Assembly: GCA_900754525.1 (NCBI GenBank)
Contig: CAAEDE010000080.1
Location: 1 to 31,205, forward strand
Source: an uncultured Collinsella sp.
Lineage (GTDB): Bacteria; Actinomycetota; Coriobacteriia; Coriobacteriales; Coriobacteriaceae
Direction: 5' to 3'
DNA: 31,205 nt
Below the pieces are notes generated by a model. It had not been told where the DNA came from. It did not search any database and worked only from the letters and a program-made list of their open reading frames with translations. Made by a program: the position numbers and the translations under genes. Shown one piece after another: positions 15,887 to 22,967 of this stretch (the first letter of the stretch is position 1; the number at the start of each line of letters is the position of its first letter).

Positions 15887-18136
15887 ATGCGTAATTCTGT
15901 ATCCGACGTCACGGACGCCGAGATTCTGGACGAGGCCCGCGAGGCCATGACCCAGGCTGCCTTCGATGCTGCCGATGAGGCCAATGCTGCCCAGGCCGTC
16001 GAGTCCGCTACCGAGAGCCTGCCCGCCTTTGACGAGCTGGGCCTTTCCGACGAGATGCTTCGTGCCATCGAGAACCTGGGCTACACGGCGCCCACGCCTG
16101 TCCAGGCCGGCTCCATCCCCGTGGTGCTCGAGGGCCGCGACCTGCTTGCCGCCGCTCAGACCGGCACCGGCAAAACGGCCGCCTTTTTGCTGCCGACCAT
16201 GAACAATCTGGAGCACATTGCTCCGCCCAAGCCCGTGCGCGAGCGTGGCGGCCGCAACCGCCGTCGCGGTGCCAAGAAGCCCGAGGGCAACGGCCGCGGT
16301 CCCGTGATGCTCGTCATCACCCCCACGCGCGAGCTTGCCCAGCAAATTGACGAGGTTGCGAGCAAGATTGCCGACGTCACCGGCCATGTCGCCGTGACCG
16401 TTGTGGGCGGCGTGAGCTACAAGCCGCAGACCGCGGCACTCAAGTACGGCTGCGATATCCTGGTCGCCACGCCGGGCCGTCTGGTCGATCTGATCGAGCA
16501 GGGCGCCTGCCACCTGAACGAGGTCAAGGTGCTGGTGCTCGACGAAGCCGACCGCATGCTCGACATGGGCTTTTTGCCCGCCGTCCGCCGCATTGTGCGC
16601 GAGACGCCGGCCGAGCGCCAGACGCTGCTGTTCTCGGCGACCCTCGACGAGGAGGCCGTGGGCGAGATCACCGACCTGGTGAGCGACCCGGCTCGTGTGG
16701 AGATTGCGCCGGCCACGTCGACCGCCGACACCGTCGACCAGTTTGTGTTCCCGGTGTCCATCGAGGCCAAGAACAACCTGCTGCCCGAGTTCCTCAAGAA
16801 GGAGGGCCCGGAGCGCACTATCGTCTTTATGCGCACCAAGCACCGTGCCGACAGCTGCTGCCGTCGTCTGGAGCGCAAGGGCATCAAGGCCGCCGCGATT
16901 CACGGCAACCGCAGCCAGGCCCAGCGCGAGCGTGCCCTTTCGGCTTTCCGCGACGGTACCGTCGACGTGTTGGTGGCAACCGACGTGCTTGCCCGCGGCA
17001 TCGACATCAGCGACGTGCGCTATGTCGTGAACTTTGACGTGCCGGCCGAGCCGACCGACTACATCCACCGTATTGGCCGTACGGGGCGCGCCGGCGAGCT
17101 GGGCTGGGCCATTACGTTTGTGACCGAGCAGGACGTGGATGAGTTCTACGAGATTGAGAAGCTCATGGACAAGACCGCCGACATCTACGAGGCCGGCGAC
17201 CTGCATGTGGGTCCCAACCCGCCTGCGGTTGATCCCGAGCGCGACCCTGCGGCCTTTAAGGTGAAGAAGAAGACCAAGCGCGGCAAGTCCAAGAGCAAGA
17301 AGAAGCTTGAGCAGGCACGTCGCGACGGCAAACGCAACGGCGACGATTACGGTGATGTGGCCGGTCGTTCTAACCGCGGTCGAGACGAGCGTCGCGGCGA
17401 CGGCGAGCGTCCGAGCCGTCCCAAGCGCGGCGGTAAGACCCGCGTGCGCGAGGGCGTTCAGGCTCGCGTGGACGAGGCTGTGGAGAGCGTGGCCCGCGAG
17501 GTGGCTGCCGAGGAGCGCGGCGGTGCTGGTGTCGTTGAGCAGGCCCCGCGCGGCAACCGTGCCGAGCGCCGTGCCAAGCAGTTCCAGGGCGAGGCGCATC
17601 GCCGTCGCCGCGAGGACGAGGACCGCGGTGGCCGTCGTCGTGTCGAGCGCGAGGACGAGCGCCGCGGTTCGCGCGGTGGCAAGCGCGGTGCGGGCGACCG
17701 CCGTCGTTCCGGTCGTGATGACGAGCGCGGTGGCCGCGATGAGCGTCGCGGCGGCGAGGGCCGCGGTGAGCGAGGTGCCCGTGGCGGTGAGTCCCGTGGC
17801 GGCAAGCGCTTTGAAGAGCGCGGTAGCCGCGGCGGCGAGCGTCGCGAGGGCGCTCGTGGCAATGGCGGCCGCAGCGGCGCTGGTCGTTCTAACGAGTCGC
17901 GCGATCGTCGTGACCCGCGTGCCAGCCGCGATCGTCGCGATGACTGGCGCAACTACGACGATACCCGCGAGGAGCGTCGCGGCGGCTATCGTGGCGGGCG
18001 TGGCGGCAACCGGGCCGGCTCTCGTGGCGGCCGCGCCGGCGGTCGCGATAACCGTGGCAGCTATGGTAACAGCCGTGGCGGCAAGCGCGGCAGCAGCTCC
18101 CGTCGCCCCGGTGACGGCGGCGGCAAGCGCAAGTAA
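15887..18136 (+). CDS. DEAD-box ATP-dependent RNA helicase with long RGG-rich tail
   Basis: A 749-aa RNA helicase that would unwind short duplexes in ribosome assembly or RNA decay. After an acidic N-terminus come the Q motif region (FDELGLSDEMLRAIENLGYTAPTPVQ), AQTGTGKT (about residue 89), PTRELA, GG, TPGR, DEAD (about 218), SAT, then ARGIDI and HRIGRTGRAG in the second RecA domain. An insert rich in Arg/Gly/Lys separates motifs I and Ia. From about residue 460 to the end the protein is a low-complexity Arg/Gly/Asp/Glu tail with many RGG, GGR and DERR repeats, about 290 residues, longer than in most bacterial homologues. The start ATG 15887 follows AAGGAACAACAACAT; ATG 15857 is an alternative. 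Confidence 0.94.
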   Translation: MRNSVSDVTDAEILDEAREAMTQAAFDAADEANAAQAVESATESLPAFDELGLSDEMLRAIENLGYTAPTPVQAGSIPVVLEGRDLLAAAQTGTGKTAAFLLPTMNNLEHIAPPKPVRERGGRNRRRGAKKPEGNGRGPVMLVITPTRELAQQIDEVASKIADVTGHVAVTVVGGVSYKPQTAALKYGCDILVATPGRLVDLIEQGACHLNEVKVLVLDEADRMLDMGFLPAVRRIVRETPAERQTLLFSATLDEEAVGEITDLVSDPARVEIAPATSTADTVDQFVFPVSIEAKNNLLPEFLKKEGPERTIVFMRTKHRADSCCRRLERKGIKAAAIHGNRSQAQRERALSAFRDGTVDVLVATDVLARGIDISDVRYVVNFDVPAEPTDYIHRIGRTGRAGELGWAITFVTEQDVDEFYEIEKLMDKTADIYEAGDLHVGPNPPAVDPERDPAAFKVKKKTKRGKSKSKKKLEQARRDGKRNGDDYGDVAGRSNRGRDERRGDGERPSRPKRGGKTRVREGVQARVDEAVESVAREVAAEERGGAGVVEQAPRGNRAERRAKQFQGEAHRRRREDEDRGGRRRVEREDERRGSRGGKRGAGDRRRSGRDDERGGRDERRGGEGRGERGARGGESRGGKRFEERGSRGGERREGARGNGGRSGAGRSNESRDRRDPRASRDRRDDWRNYDDTREERRGGYRGGRGGNRAGSRGGRAGGRDNRGSYGNSRGGKRGSSSRRPGDGGGKRK

Positions 18137-18168
18137 CATAAGCATCGCCCGCTAGAGCGAGGTGAACC

Positions 18169-18206
18169 AAGGGCCCCGAGCAACTACGTTCGGGGCCCTT
18201 TTTGTT
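18169..18206 (+). terminator. Intrinsic terminator of the helicase gene
   Basis: Perfect 11-bp stem AAGGGCCCCGA (18169-18179) with TCGGGGCCCTT (18190-18200), 10-nt loop, followed by TTTGTTT. It is 33 nt after the helicase stop codon and is a textbook rho-independent terminator. Confidence 0.93.
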
Positions 18207-18311
18207 TGCCGTATCCGATTGCTAGTTCAAATGTGATTTCCTTGGGAATGCATCTAGAGGATGCCGTGGGCCTGTTTCCTGCCATGCGGCAATGGGTCCC
18301 ATGGGGTGCGC

Positions 18312-18546
18312 CGTGCATTTTTTGGAGTATTCTGCAGTTCGAGTTGTCTGCATATGATTCGACGTCGCCAACGGTGGCCTTCTGATATCCCTGGCGAGCG
18401 TTCTGAGTCAGATTTCGCCGTTTTCCGGAGCAGGGGCGCGTCATTCTCGCCATGTAGGGACTTAGAATGATGCGGCGCCCTACAGTTTTGCCCACCCGCG
18501 GCGGTGCTGGCGTGGTTACGTTGCAGAATACTCCGTTTTTTGCACG
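18312..18546. repeat. 235-nt element bounded by 25-nt inverted repeats (MITE-like)
   Basis: The ends, 18312-18336 and 18522-18546, are inverted copies identical at 19 of 25 positions: CGTGCA, a 6-nt variable A/T block, then GGAGTATTCTGCA. The interior is GC-rich and I see no gene in it; the open frame on the - strand across it is Arg/Thr/Ser-rich and lacks a ribosome binding site. Size and terminal repeats suggest a non-autonomous mobile element or a structured RNA. Confidence 0.6.
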
Positions 18547-18584
18547 GGCCAGGATGGGGTACCTCAGGAGAACACAGCGGTATC

Positions 18585-18622
18585 CCGTAAATATATACAA
18601 TCTGTACCGTAATTTATACAAA
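18585..18622. repeat. Two 22-nt-phased AT-rich direct repeats
   Basis: CCGTAAATATATACAA (18585-18600) and CCGTAATTTATACAAA (18607-18622) begin exactly 22 nt apart, two helical turns, in an otherwise GC-rich region. They could be two binding sites for one regulator upstream of the ferredoxin gene. Confidence 0.5.
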
Positions 18623-18661
18623 ACGAAGAGGCAGACAGCGTAGGGTGGGTGCATTGGGGTG

Positions 18662-18675
18662 TTTGGTGCACCAAA
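18662..18675. promoter_or_regulatory. TTTGGTGCACCAAA palindrome and -10-like TATACT
   Basis: A perfect 14-nt palindrome lies 83 nt before the ferredoxin start codon, followed by a -10-like TATACT at 18695-18700. The palindrome would overlap the -35 region of that promoter, the position expected for a repressor operator. The regulator is unknown. Confidence 0.45.
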
Positions 18676-18757
18676 ACGGGGATCCCACGTACCGTATACT
18701 CTGGCTGGATGTGAAAACGGCTTGACGCGTTGCCAGGCGTAGGGGGAGGGTGCCTCG

Positions 18758-19519
18758 ATGAGCGTATTCGAAATTGTGTTTAGTCCGACGGGTGGAACGC
18801 GGAAGGTGTCTGGCCTTGTGGCCGGGGCACTGGGCAAGAATACCGTTACCGTCGATCTGACCGATAGCGGGCTAGATTTCAGCGCTGTCTCGATGACTGA
18901 GGACGACGTGGCCGTAATCTCTGTGCCGGCGTATGCCGGTAGAATCCCGGCTGTGGTGGCTGACCGGTTGGGCATGGTGCGAGGCAACGGGGCTCGGGCA
19001 GTTTTGGTTTGTGTATACGGAAACCGCGCGTTTGAGGATACGCTTATTGAGCTGGAAGACGTTGCGAAGCGTGCCGGATTTAGGGTGGTTGCAGCGGTTT
19101 CTGCTATTGCTGAGCATTCCGTTGCCCGTCAGTTTGCTGCTGGGCGACCGGATGCGCAGGATGCGGCGCAGCTCGCAGAGTTTGCGCAGCAAATTCAGCA
19201 AAAGCTGTTGGCTGAGGATGCGTCCGAGCCCTCTATCCCCGGCAATCGTCCTTATAAACAAGCTGGGGGTCATCACATGGCACCCGAGGCAACGGAGGAT
19301 TGCGTCTCCTGCGGTGCATGCGCCGCGGCGTGCCCCGTTTGTGCTATCGACAAGGGTGACCCCAAACGAGCAGCTGGCGAGGCGTGCATCTCCTGCATGC
19401 GCTGCATTGCCGTATGTCCGCGAGGCGCTCGTAAGCTTGATCCCAACAAGCTATCCGCTGTTTCCCAGATGCTGAGCAAGGTTTGCGTCGTGCGGAAGGA
19501 ATGCGAGCTCTTTATCTAG
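18758..19519 (+). CDS. EFR1-family flavodoxin-ferredoxin fusion protein
   Basis: The 253-aa protein joins an N-terminal flavodoxin-like domain (FSPTGGTRKV for the FMN phosphate, then AYAGRIP and CVYGNRAF) to a C-terminal bacterial ferredoxin with two [4Fe-4S] sites, CVSCGACAAACPV (about residue 182) and CISCMRCIAVCPRGA. This matches the EFR1 family of anaerobes, soluble electron carriers whose partners are usually unknown. The start ATG follows GGGGGAGGG. It stands alone between a repeat-rich upstream region and another repeat, but the hydrogenase operon downstream is a plausible consumer or source of its electrons. Confidence 0.93.
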   Translation: MSVFEIVFSPTGGTRKVSGLVAGALGKNTVTVDLTDSGLDFSAVSMTEDDVAVISVPAYAGRIPAVVADRLGMVRGNGARAVLVCVYGNRAFEDTLIELEDVAKRAGFRVVAAVSAIAEHSVARQFAAGRPDAQDAAQLAEFAQQIQQKLLAEDASEPSIPGNRPYKQAGGHHMAPEATEDCVSCGACAAACPVCAIDKGDPKRAAGEACISCMRCIAVCPRGARKLDPNKLSAVSQMLSKVCVVRKECELFI

Positions 19520-19532
19520 CGCATACGAAATT

Positions 19533-19595
19533 GGTGCAATGGGACCAGGTTAATCTGCACCAACCTGGTGTAAACAAACCTGTCCCCAATGCACC
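19533..19595. repeat. GGGACAGGT-type intergenic palindrome, copy B
   Basis: GGTGCAATGGGACCAGGTT (19533-19551) pairs with AACCTGTCCCCAATGCACC (19577-19595); the interior TAATCTGCACCAAC matches copy A at 4702. Two further direct repeats follow: GTCCCCGAGTGCCG (19608-19621) and GTCCCTAAGTGCCG (19635-19648). The AACGTCCC sequence here also occurs next to the right terminal repeat, linking the families. Confidence 0.8.
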
Positions 19596-19710
19596 AGAGT
19601 GAGGAGTGTCCCCGAGTGCCGGCAGAAAAGGAACGTCCCTAAGTGCCGCTTAAATACCGTTTATCGAAGAAAAAATACCGCTCACCGGTCATAATGACTA
19701 TTCTGGCTTT

Positions 19711-19728
19711 GTTGTTGCCTACAACAAC
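19711..19728 (+). promoter_or_regulatory. GTTGTTG/CAACAAC inverted repeat in the PTS operon leader
   Basis: GTTGTTG (19711-19717) and CAACAAC (19722-19728) form a 7-bp stem with a 4-nt loop just downstream of a -10-like TATTCT. It may be an operator or a leader hairpin of the alpha-glucoside operon. Confidence 0.35.
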
Positions 19729-19749
19729 CCCCGTAAAAGAAATGCGGAA

Positions 19750-19833
19750 GGTTACCGAGTCCCCTCGGACGTGGGCCTAACCAAAGTCTTTGATCGCGAG
19801 CGCCTCAATGGGCGCATTCGATTGATTTTGGTT
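19750..19833 (+). promoter_or_regulatory. Candidate antiterminator (RAT) and overlapping terminator
   Basis: 19750-19782 can fold as GGTTA + CCGAG ... CTCGG + TAACC with an asymmetric internal loop, the shape of the RNA site bound by LicT/SacY-type proteins. Its 3' arm, CTAACC, is also the start of a second, exclusive stem: 19779-19804 (AACCAAAGTC...GCGCC) with 19809-19833 (GGGCGC...GATTTTGGTT). The inner GCGCC/GGCGC stem followed by TTCGATTGATTTT could terminate transcription. The operon's second gene encodes a LicT-type protein, which supports the reading. The primary sequence differs from the classical site, so this remains a prediction. Confidence 0.6.
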
Positions 19834-19862
19834 GGGCTATATTTATGAAGGGACATGCCACC

Positions 19863-20375
19863 ATGGGTTTCTTTTCTCGCCTGATGGGCGGTTCGGATGA
19901 GCAGAAGACTGCAGCTTCCGAGTTCGAAATCCTCGCTCCCGTTTCCGGCGAGCTTGTTCATCTAGAAAATACCAATGACCCCGCTTTTAGCAGCCGTGCC
20001 GTGGGCGATGGCGTTGCCGTGGTTCCTCAAGAGGGAACGGTGTGCGCTCCTGTTTCCGGCACCGTCGCGGCGCTGTTTCCGACTGAGCACGCGCTGGGCA
20101 TCATGTCCGACGACAGCTCTGCTCAGGTGATGCTGCATATCGGAATCGACACTGTTAAGCTTGAGGGCAAGGGCTTCCATGCGCTTGTTGCCCAGGGTGA
20201 CCATGTCGACGCGGGCCAGCCCCTCGTCGAGGTCGATTTCGACGCGGTCCGCGCCGCCGGCTTCGATCCCACGGTCTTCGTTATCGTGTGCGAGCGCTCG
20301 GAGAACTCGACTCTTCGCGAGCATGCTTCCGGCCCTGTTGCTGTTAAAGAGCCTGTCGTCTGGCTTTCCGAGTAA
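19863..20375 (+). CDS. PTS glucose-type EIIA domain protein
   Basis: A free-standing 170-aa EIIA of the glucose/glucoside family, which takes phosphate from HPr and gives it to EIIB. The phosphorylated His is in MLHIGIDTVKLEGKGF (about residue 91); the upstream partner His site reads SRAVGDGVAV..., with FPTEHALGI (about residue 78) providing the second His. The ATG at 19863 is preceded by GAAGGG at 10 nt; the ATG at 19845 overlaps that site and is less likely. It is the first gene of the alpha-glucoside operon, and no other EIIA is fused to the EIICB two genes later, so it most likely serves that transporter. Confidence 0.93.
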   Translation: MGFFSRLMGGSDEQKTAASEFEILAPVSGELVHLENTNDPAFSSRAVGDGVAVVPQEGTVCAPVSGTVAALFPTEHALGIMSDDSSAQVMLHIGIDTVKLEGKGFHALVAQGDHVDAGQPLVEVDFDAVRAAGFDPTVFVIVCERSENSTLREHASGPVAVKEPVVWLSE

Positions 20376-20393
20376 ATTCTTGTGGTGGGTACC

Positions 20394-21248
20394 GTGGTTA
20401 TCAAGCGAGTTTTTAACAACAACGTCGCAATGGTCACTTCGGACGATGGCTCCGAGCTCATCGTCATTGGCCGAGGCCTCTGCTTTGGCCGTCATGCCGG
20501 CGATGCCATCGACGAGGCGTCGATCGAAAAGACCTACGCGTTGCAGGAGGGAACTTCTCAGGACTCGCGTACGATTGACCGCTTGGCACATCTTTTGGAG
20601 TCCATCCCCACCGTCAACCTCGTGATTTCCGAGGACATTGTTCAGATGCTCCGTCGAGAGCTCAATGTTGATATCAACGACAAGATTCTCATTGCTCTCG
20701 CAGACCATATCAGCCTTGCTTTGGAACGTGAGCGCAAGGGCGTCTCCTGTGAGAATCCGTTGCTGCTCGAGATCCAGCAGTTCTATCGCAAGGAGTATGC
20801 GCTTGCGGGCCGTGCGCTGCAGATTATCAAGGAGTACATGGGCATCCAGATGAGCGAGGAGGAGCAGGGTTTCATTACCTTGCATATCGTCAACGCCACC
20901 ATGCCGCAACGCTCTGACCGTCTGATTGTTTCGGTCCAGCTTGTTCGCGACGTGCTTGCGATTGTTTCCGAGCGCTATGCCACGACCCTCGACGACACCT
21001 CGCTGCCTTATGAACGCTTCGTTCGTCACCTGCAGTTTTTCGCACAGCGAGCGCTCGATCCTACGGCCGGGCAAATCAATGGCGACGCGCTGTTCCGAAT
21101 CGATGAAACGGCGTATCCCTGCGCATTTTCGTGCGCGGACGCCATAGCCGCCCACTTGTCGTCTACCTATAACGTTGTCGTTACCGATGCCGAGAAGAGT
21201 TATCTCGCATATCACATTGTTAACCTGCTTGGAGAACCTGGTCTCTAG
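20394..21248 (+). CDS. licT: LicT/BglG-family transcriptional antiterminator
   Basis: The protein binds a leader RNA hairpin and prevents early termination when the sugar is present; EIIB and HPr control it by phosphorylation. It has the CAT RNA-binding domain (VIKRVFNNN... VIGRGLCFGRHAGD) and two PRD domains with their regulatory histidines: LADHISLAL and TLHIVNA in the first, RFVRHLQFF and AYHIVNLL in the second. The GTG at 20394 aligns with the family's usual N-terminus; GTG 20382 would add four residues. It lies 18 nt after the EIIA gene. A matching RNA site is predicted in the operon leader. Confidence 0.93.
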   Translation: MVIKRVFNNNVAMVTSDDGSELIVIGRGLCFGRHAGDAIDEASIEKTYALQEGTSQDSRTIDRLAHLLESIPTVNLVISEDIVQMLRRELNVDINDKILIALADHISLALERERKGVSCENPLLLEIQQFYRKEYALAGRALQIIKEYMGIQMSEEEQGFITLHIVNATMPQRSDRLIVSVQLVRDVLAIVSERYATTLDDTSLPYERFVRHLQFFAQRALDPTAGQINGDALFRIDETAYPCAFSCADAIAAHLSSTYNVVVTDAEKSYLAYHIVNLLGEPGL

Positions 21249-21347
21249 GCATAACGTGCCCACACATCGATTGATATAAGGCAAGGCTCACGGTCTTGTC
21301 TAGGGCACATTTGTCTTAATTTGCGGAGAAGGAAGAGGAGTACCGCT

Positions 21348-22964
21348 ATGACCGCAAAAAAGAAGTTCAATTTCAAAGCGCCGTTGGAGGTGTTCGCGAA
21401 GTCGATCGTCCAGCCGATGATGTATCTCTCGGTTGCCGGCATCCTGCTCATCGTGGGCATCATTCTGACCAACAAGACCATTTGTGCTTTGGTCCCCGTA
21501 CTGGGCTCCGGTCCGTTCCAGCTTGTGGGCGCCGTTGTCTATCAGTCGCTGATGTTTATCATCAACAACCTCTCGATTCTGTTCTGCGTTGGCATCGCCG
21601 GCGCCATGGCAAAGAAGAACAAGGGCCATGCTTCGCTGATCGCCCTGATGTCGTTCTTCCTGTTCCTGCAGGCTAACAATATCGTGCTCAACGCCACCGG
21701 CTCTCTTGCCGATGCGAGCGGCATGCTCGGTCTTACCGGAACCGGCCAGGCCACCGTTATGGGCATCCAGGTACTCGATACCGGCGTGTTTGGCGGCATC
21801 ATCCTTGGTTGCATCACCGGTGCCGTGTTCAACAAGTACTCGAACAAGCAGTTCCCCATTGCCCTTTCGATGTTCTCGGGCGTTCGCTTCCCGTTCCTGA
21901 TCATGATTATCATTTCCTGGATCATGGGCGCTGGCTTCTGCATCGTTTGGCCTCCGGTTCAGGGTGCCATCTCCTCCGTTGCCGGCATCATTAAGGAGTC
22001 GGGCAACATCGGTCTGTTTATCTACGGCATGCTCAACAAGCTGCTCGTTCCCACCGGCCTGCACCACCTCATCTACACCCCGTTCCAGTTCTCCGATGTG
22101 GGCGGCACCCTGACGCTGGGTGATCAGGTTATTGCCGGCGCCTATCCCATCCGTGTTGCCGAGATGGCAATGACGGGCCAGCCCTTCTCCGATAGCACCT
22201 ACTTCAACAGCTATACCTTCAACAACCTGTGGCCCTACATCGGCATCGGTCTCGCCTTTATCGTCACCGCTTACAAGGGGAACAAGGACAAGACCAAAGC
22301 CGTTATCATCCCGCTGATCATCACCGCCGTGCTCTCCTGCGTGACCGAGCCCATGGACTTCCTCTTTGTCTTTGCCGCTCCCGTGCTCTTTGTCGTTCAC
22401 TCGGTTCTTTCCGGCATCTTCCTGGTCCTGCTCAAGGTCCTCTCCGTGCCCGCTTCGACTGCAGGCGGCATCATCAACATCGTGGTCTCCAACCTGGTTC
22501 TTGGTGTCGATAAGACCAACTGGCCGGTTATGCTGGTGCTTGGAGTCGTCAACGCCGCTCTGTACTTCTTCCTCTTCACCTTCCTTATTAAGAAGCTCAA
22601 CCTCCACACGCCTGGTCGCGAGGAGGAGTCCGAGCTCGCCGAGTCCGTTGCCGAGGGCGAGGCCGCCGCGTCTGTCGCGGTGAAGCAGGGCGCTGTTGCC
22701 GCGGCTCCCGCAGAGGGCGTCGATGCAGGCATTGCCGACCTGGTCGCAGGTCTTGGCGGCAAGGACAACATCGAGGAGCTCGAGAACTGCTTTACGCGTC
22801 TCCGCGTGAACGTTAAGAACCCGGACCTCATCGATGAGAACCTCATCAACCACGTGCCCAACAGCGGCATCAACCGCAACGGCAACAATATCCAGATCAT
22901 CTTTGGCATGAAGGTCGCCGAGATGCGCGACAAGGTCGAAAACGCAATTGAGAAGGAGCAGTAA
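21348..22964 (+). CDS. PTS alpha-glucoside EIICB permease (MalX/GlvC type)
   Basis: The 538-aa protein imports and phosphorylates a sugar. About residues 1-425 form the EIIC membrane domain with roughly ten hydrophobic segments and the conserved GLHHLIYTPF (sugar-site histidines) and ITAVLSCVTEPMDFLFVFAAP loop. A linker rich in Ala/Glu leads to a C-terminal EIIB domain with ELENCFTRLRV, whose Cys (about 481) carries the phosphate. No EIIA domain is fused. Similarity in order and motifs is to maltose/alpha-glucoside transporters, and the adjoining GH4 enzyme agrees. The start ATG follows GGAAGAGGAG. The closing gene starts 3 nt after it, so they are translated together. Confidence 0.93.
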   Translation: MTAKKKFNFKAPLEVFAKSIVQPMMYLSVAGILLIVGIILTNKTICALVPVLGSGPFQLVGAVVYQSLMFIINNLSILFCVGIAGAMAKKNKGHASLIALMSFFLFLQANNIVLNATGSLADASGMLGLTGTGQATVMGIQVLDTGVFGGIILGCITGAVFNKYSNKQFPIALSMFSGVRFPFLIMIIISWIMGAGFCIVWPPVQGAISSVAGIIKESGNIGLFIYGMLNKLLVPTGLHHLIYTPFQFSDVGGTLTLGDQVIAGAYPIRVAEMAMTGQPFSDSTYFNSYTFNNLWPYIGIGLAFIVTAYKGNKDKTKAVIIPLIITAVLSCVTEPMDFLFVFAAPVLFVVHSVLSGIFLVLLKVLSVPASTAGGIINIVVSNLVLGVDKTNWPVMLVLGVVNAALYFFLFTFLIKKLNLHTPGREEESELAESVAEGEAAASVAVKQGAVAAAPAEGVDAGIADLVAGLGGKDNIEELENCFTRLRVNVKNPDLIDENLINHVPNSGINRNGNNIQIIFGMKVAEMRDKVENAIEKEQ

Positions 22965-22967
22965 ACA

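Noticed and set aside
18184..18987. 267-codon open frame on the - strand over the region before the EFR1 gene
   Set aside because: It spans a terminator, a repeat-bounded element and the start of a real gene, has no ribosome binding site, and its translation resembles no family.
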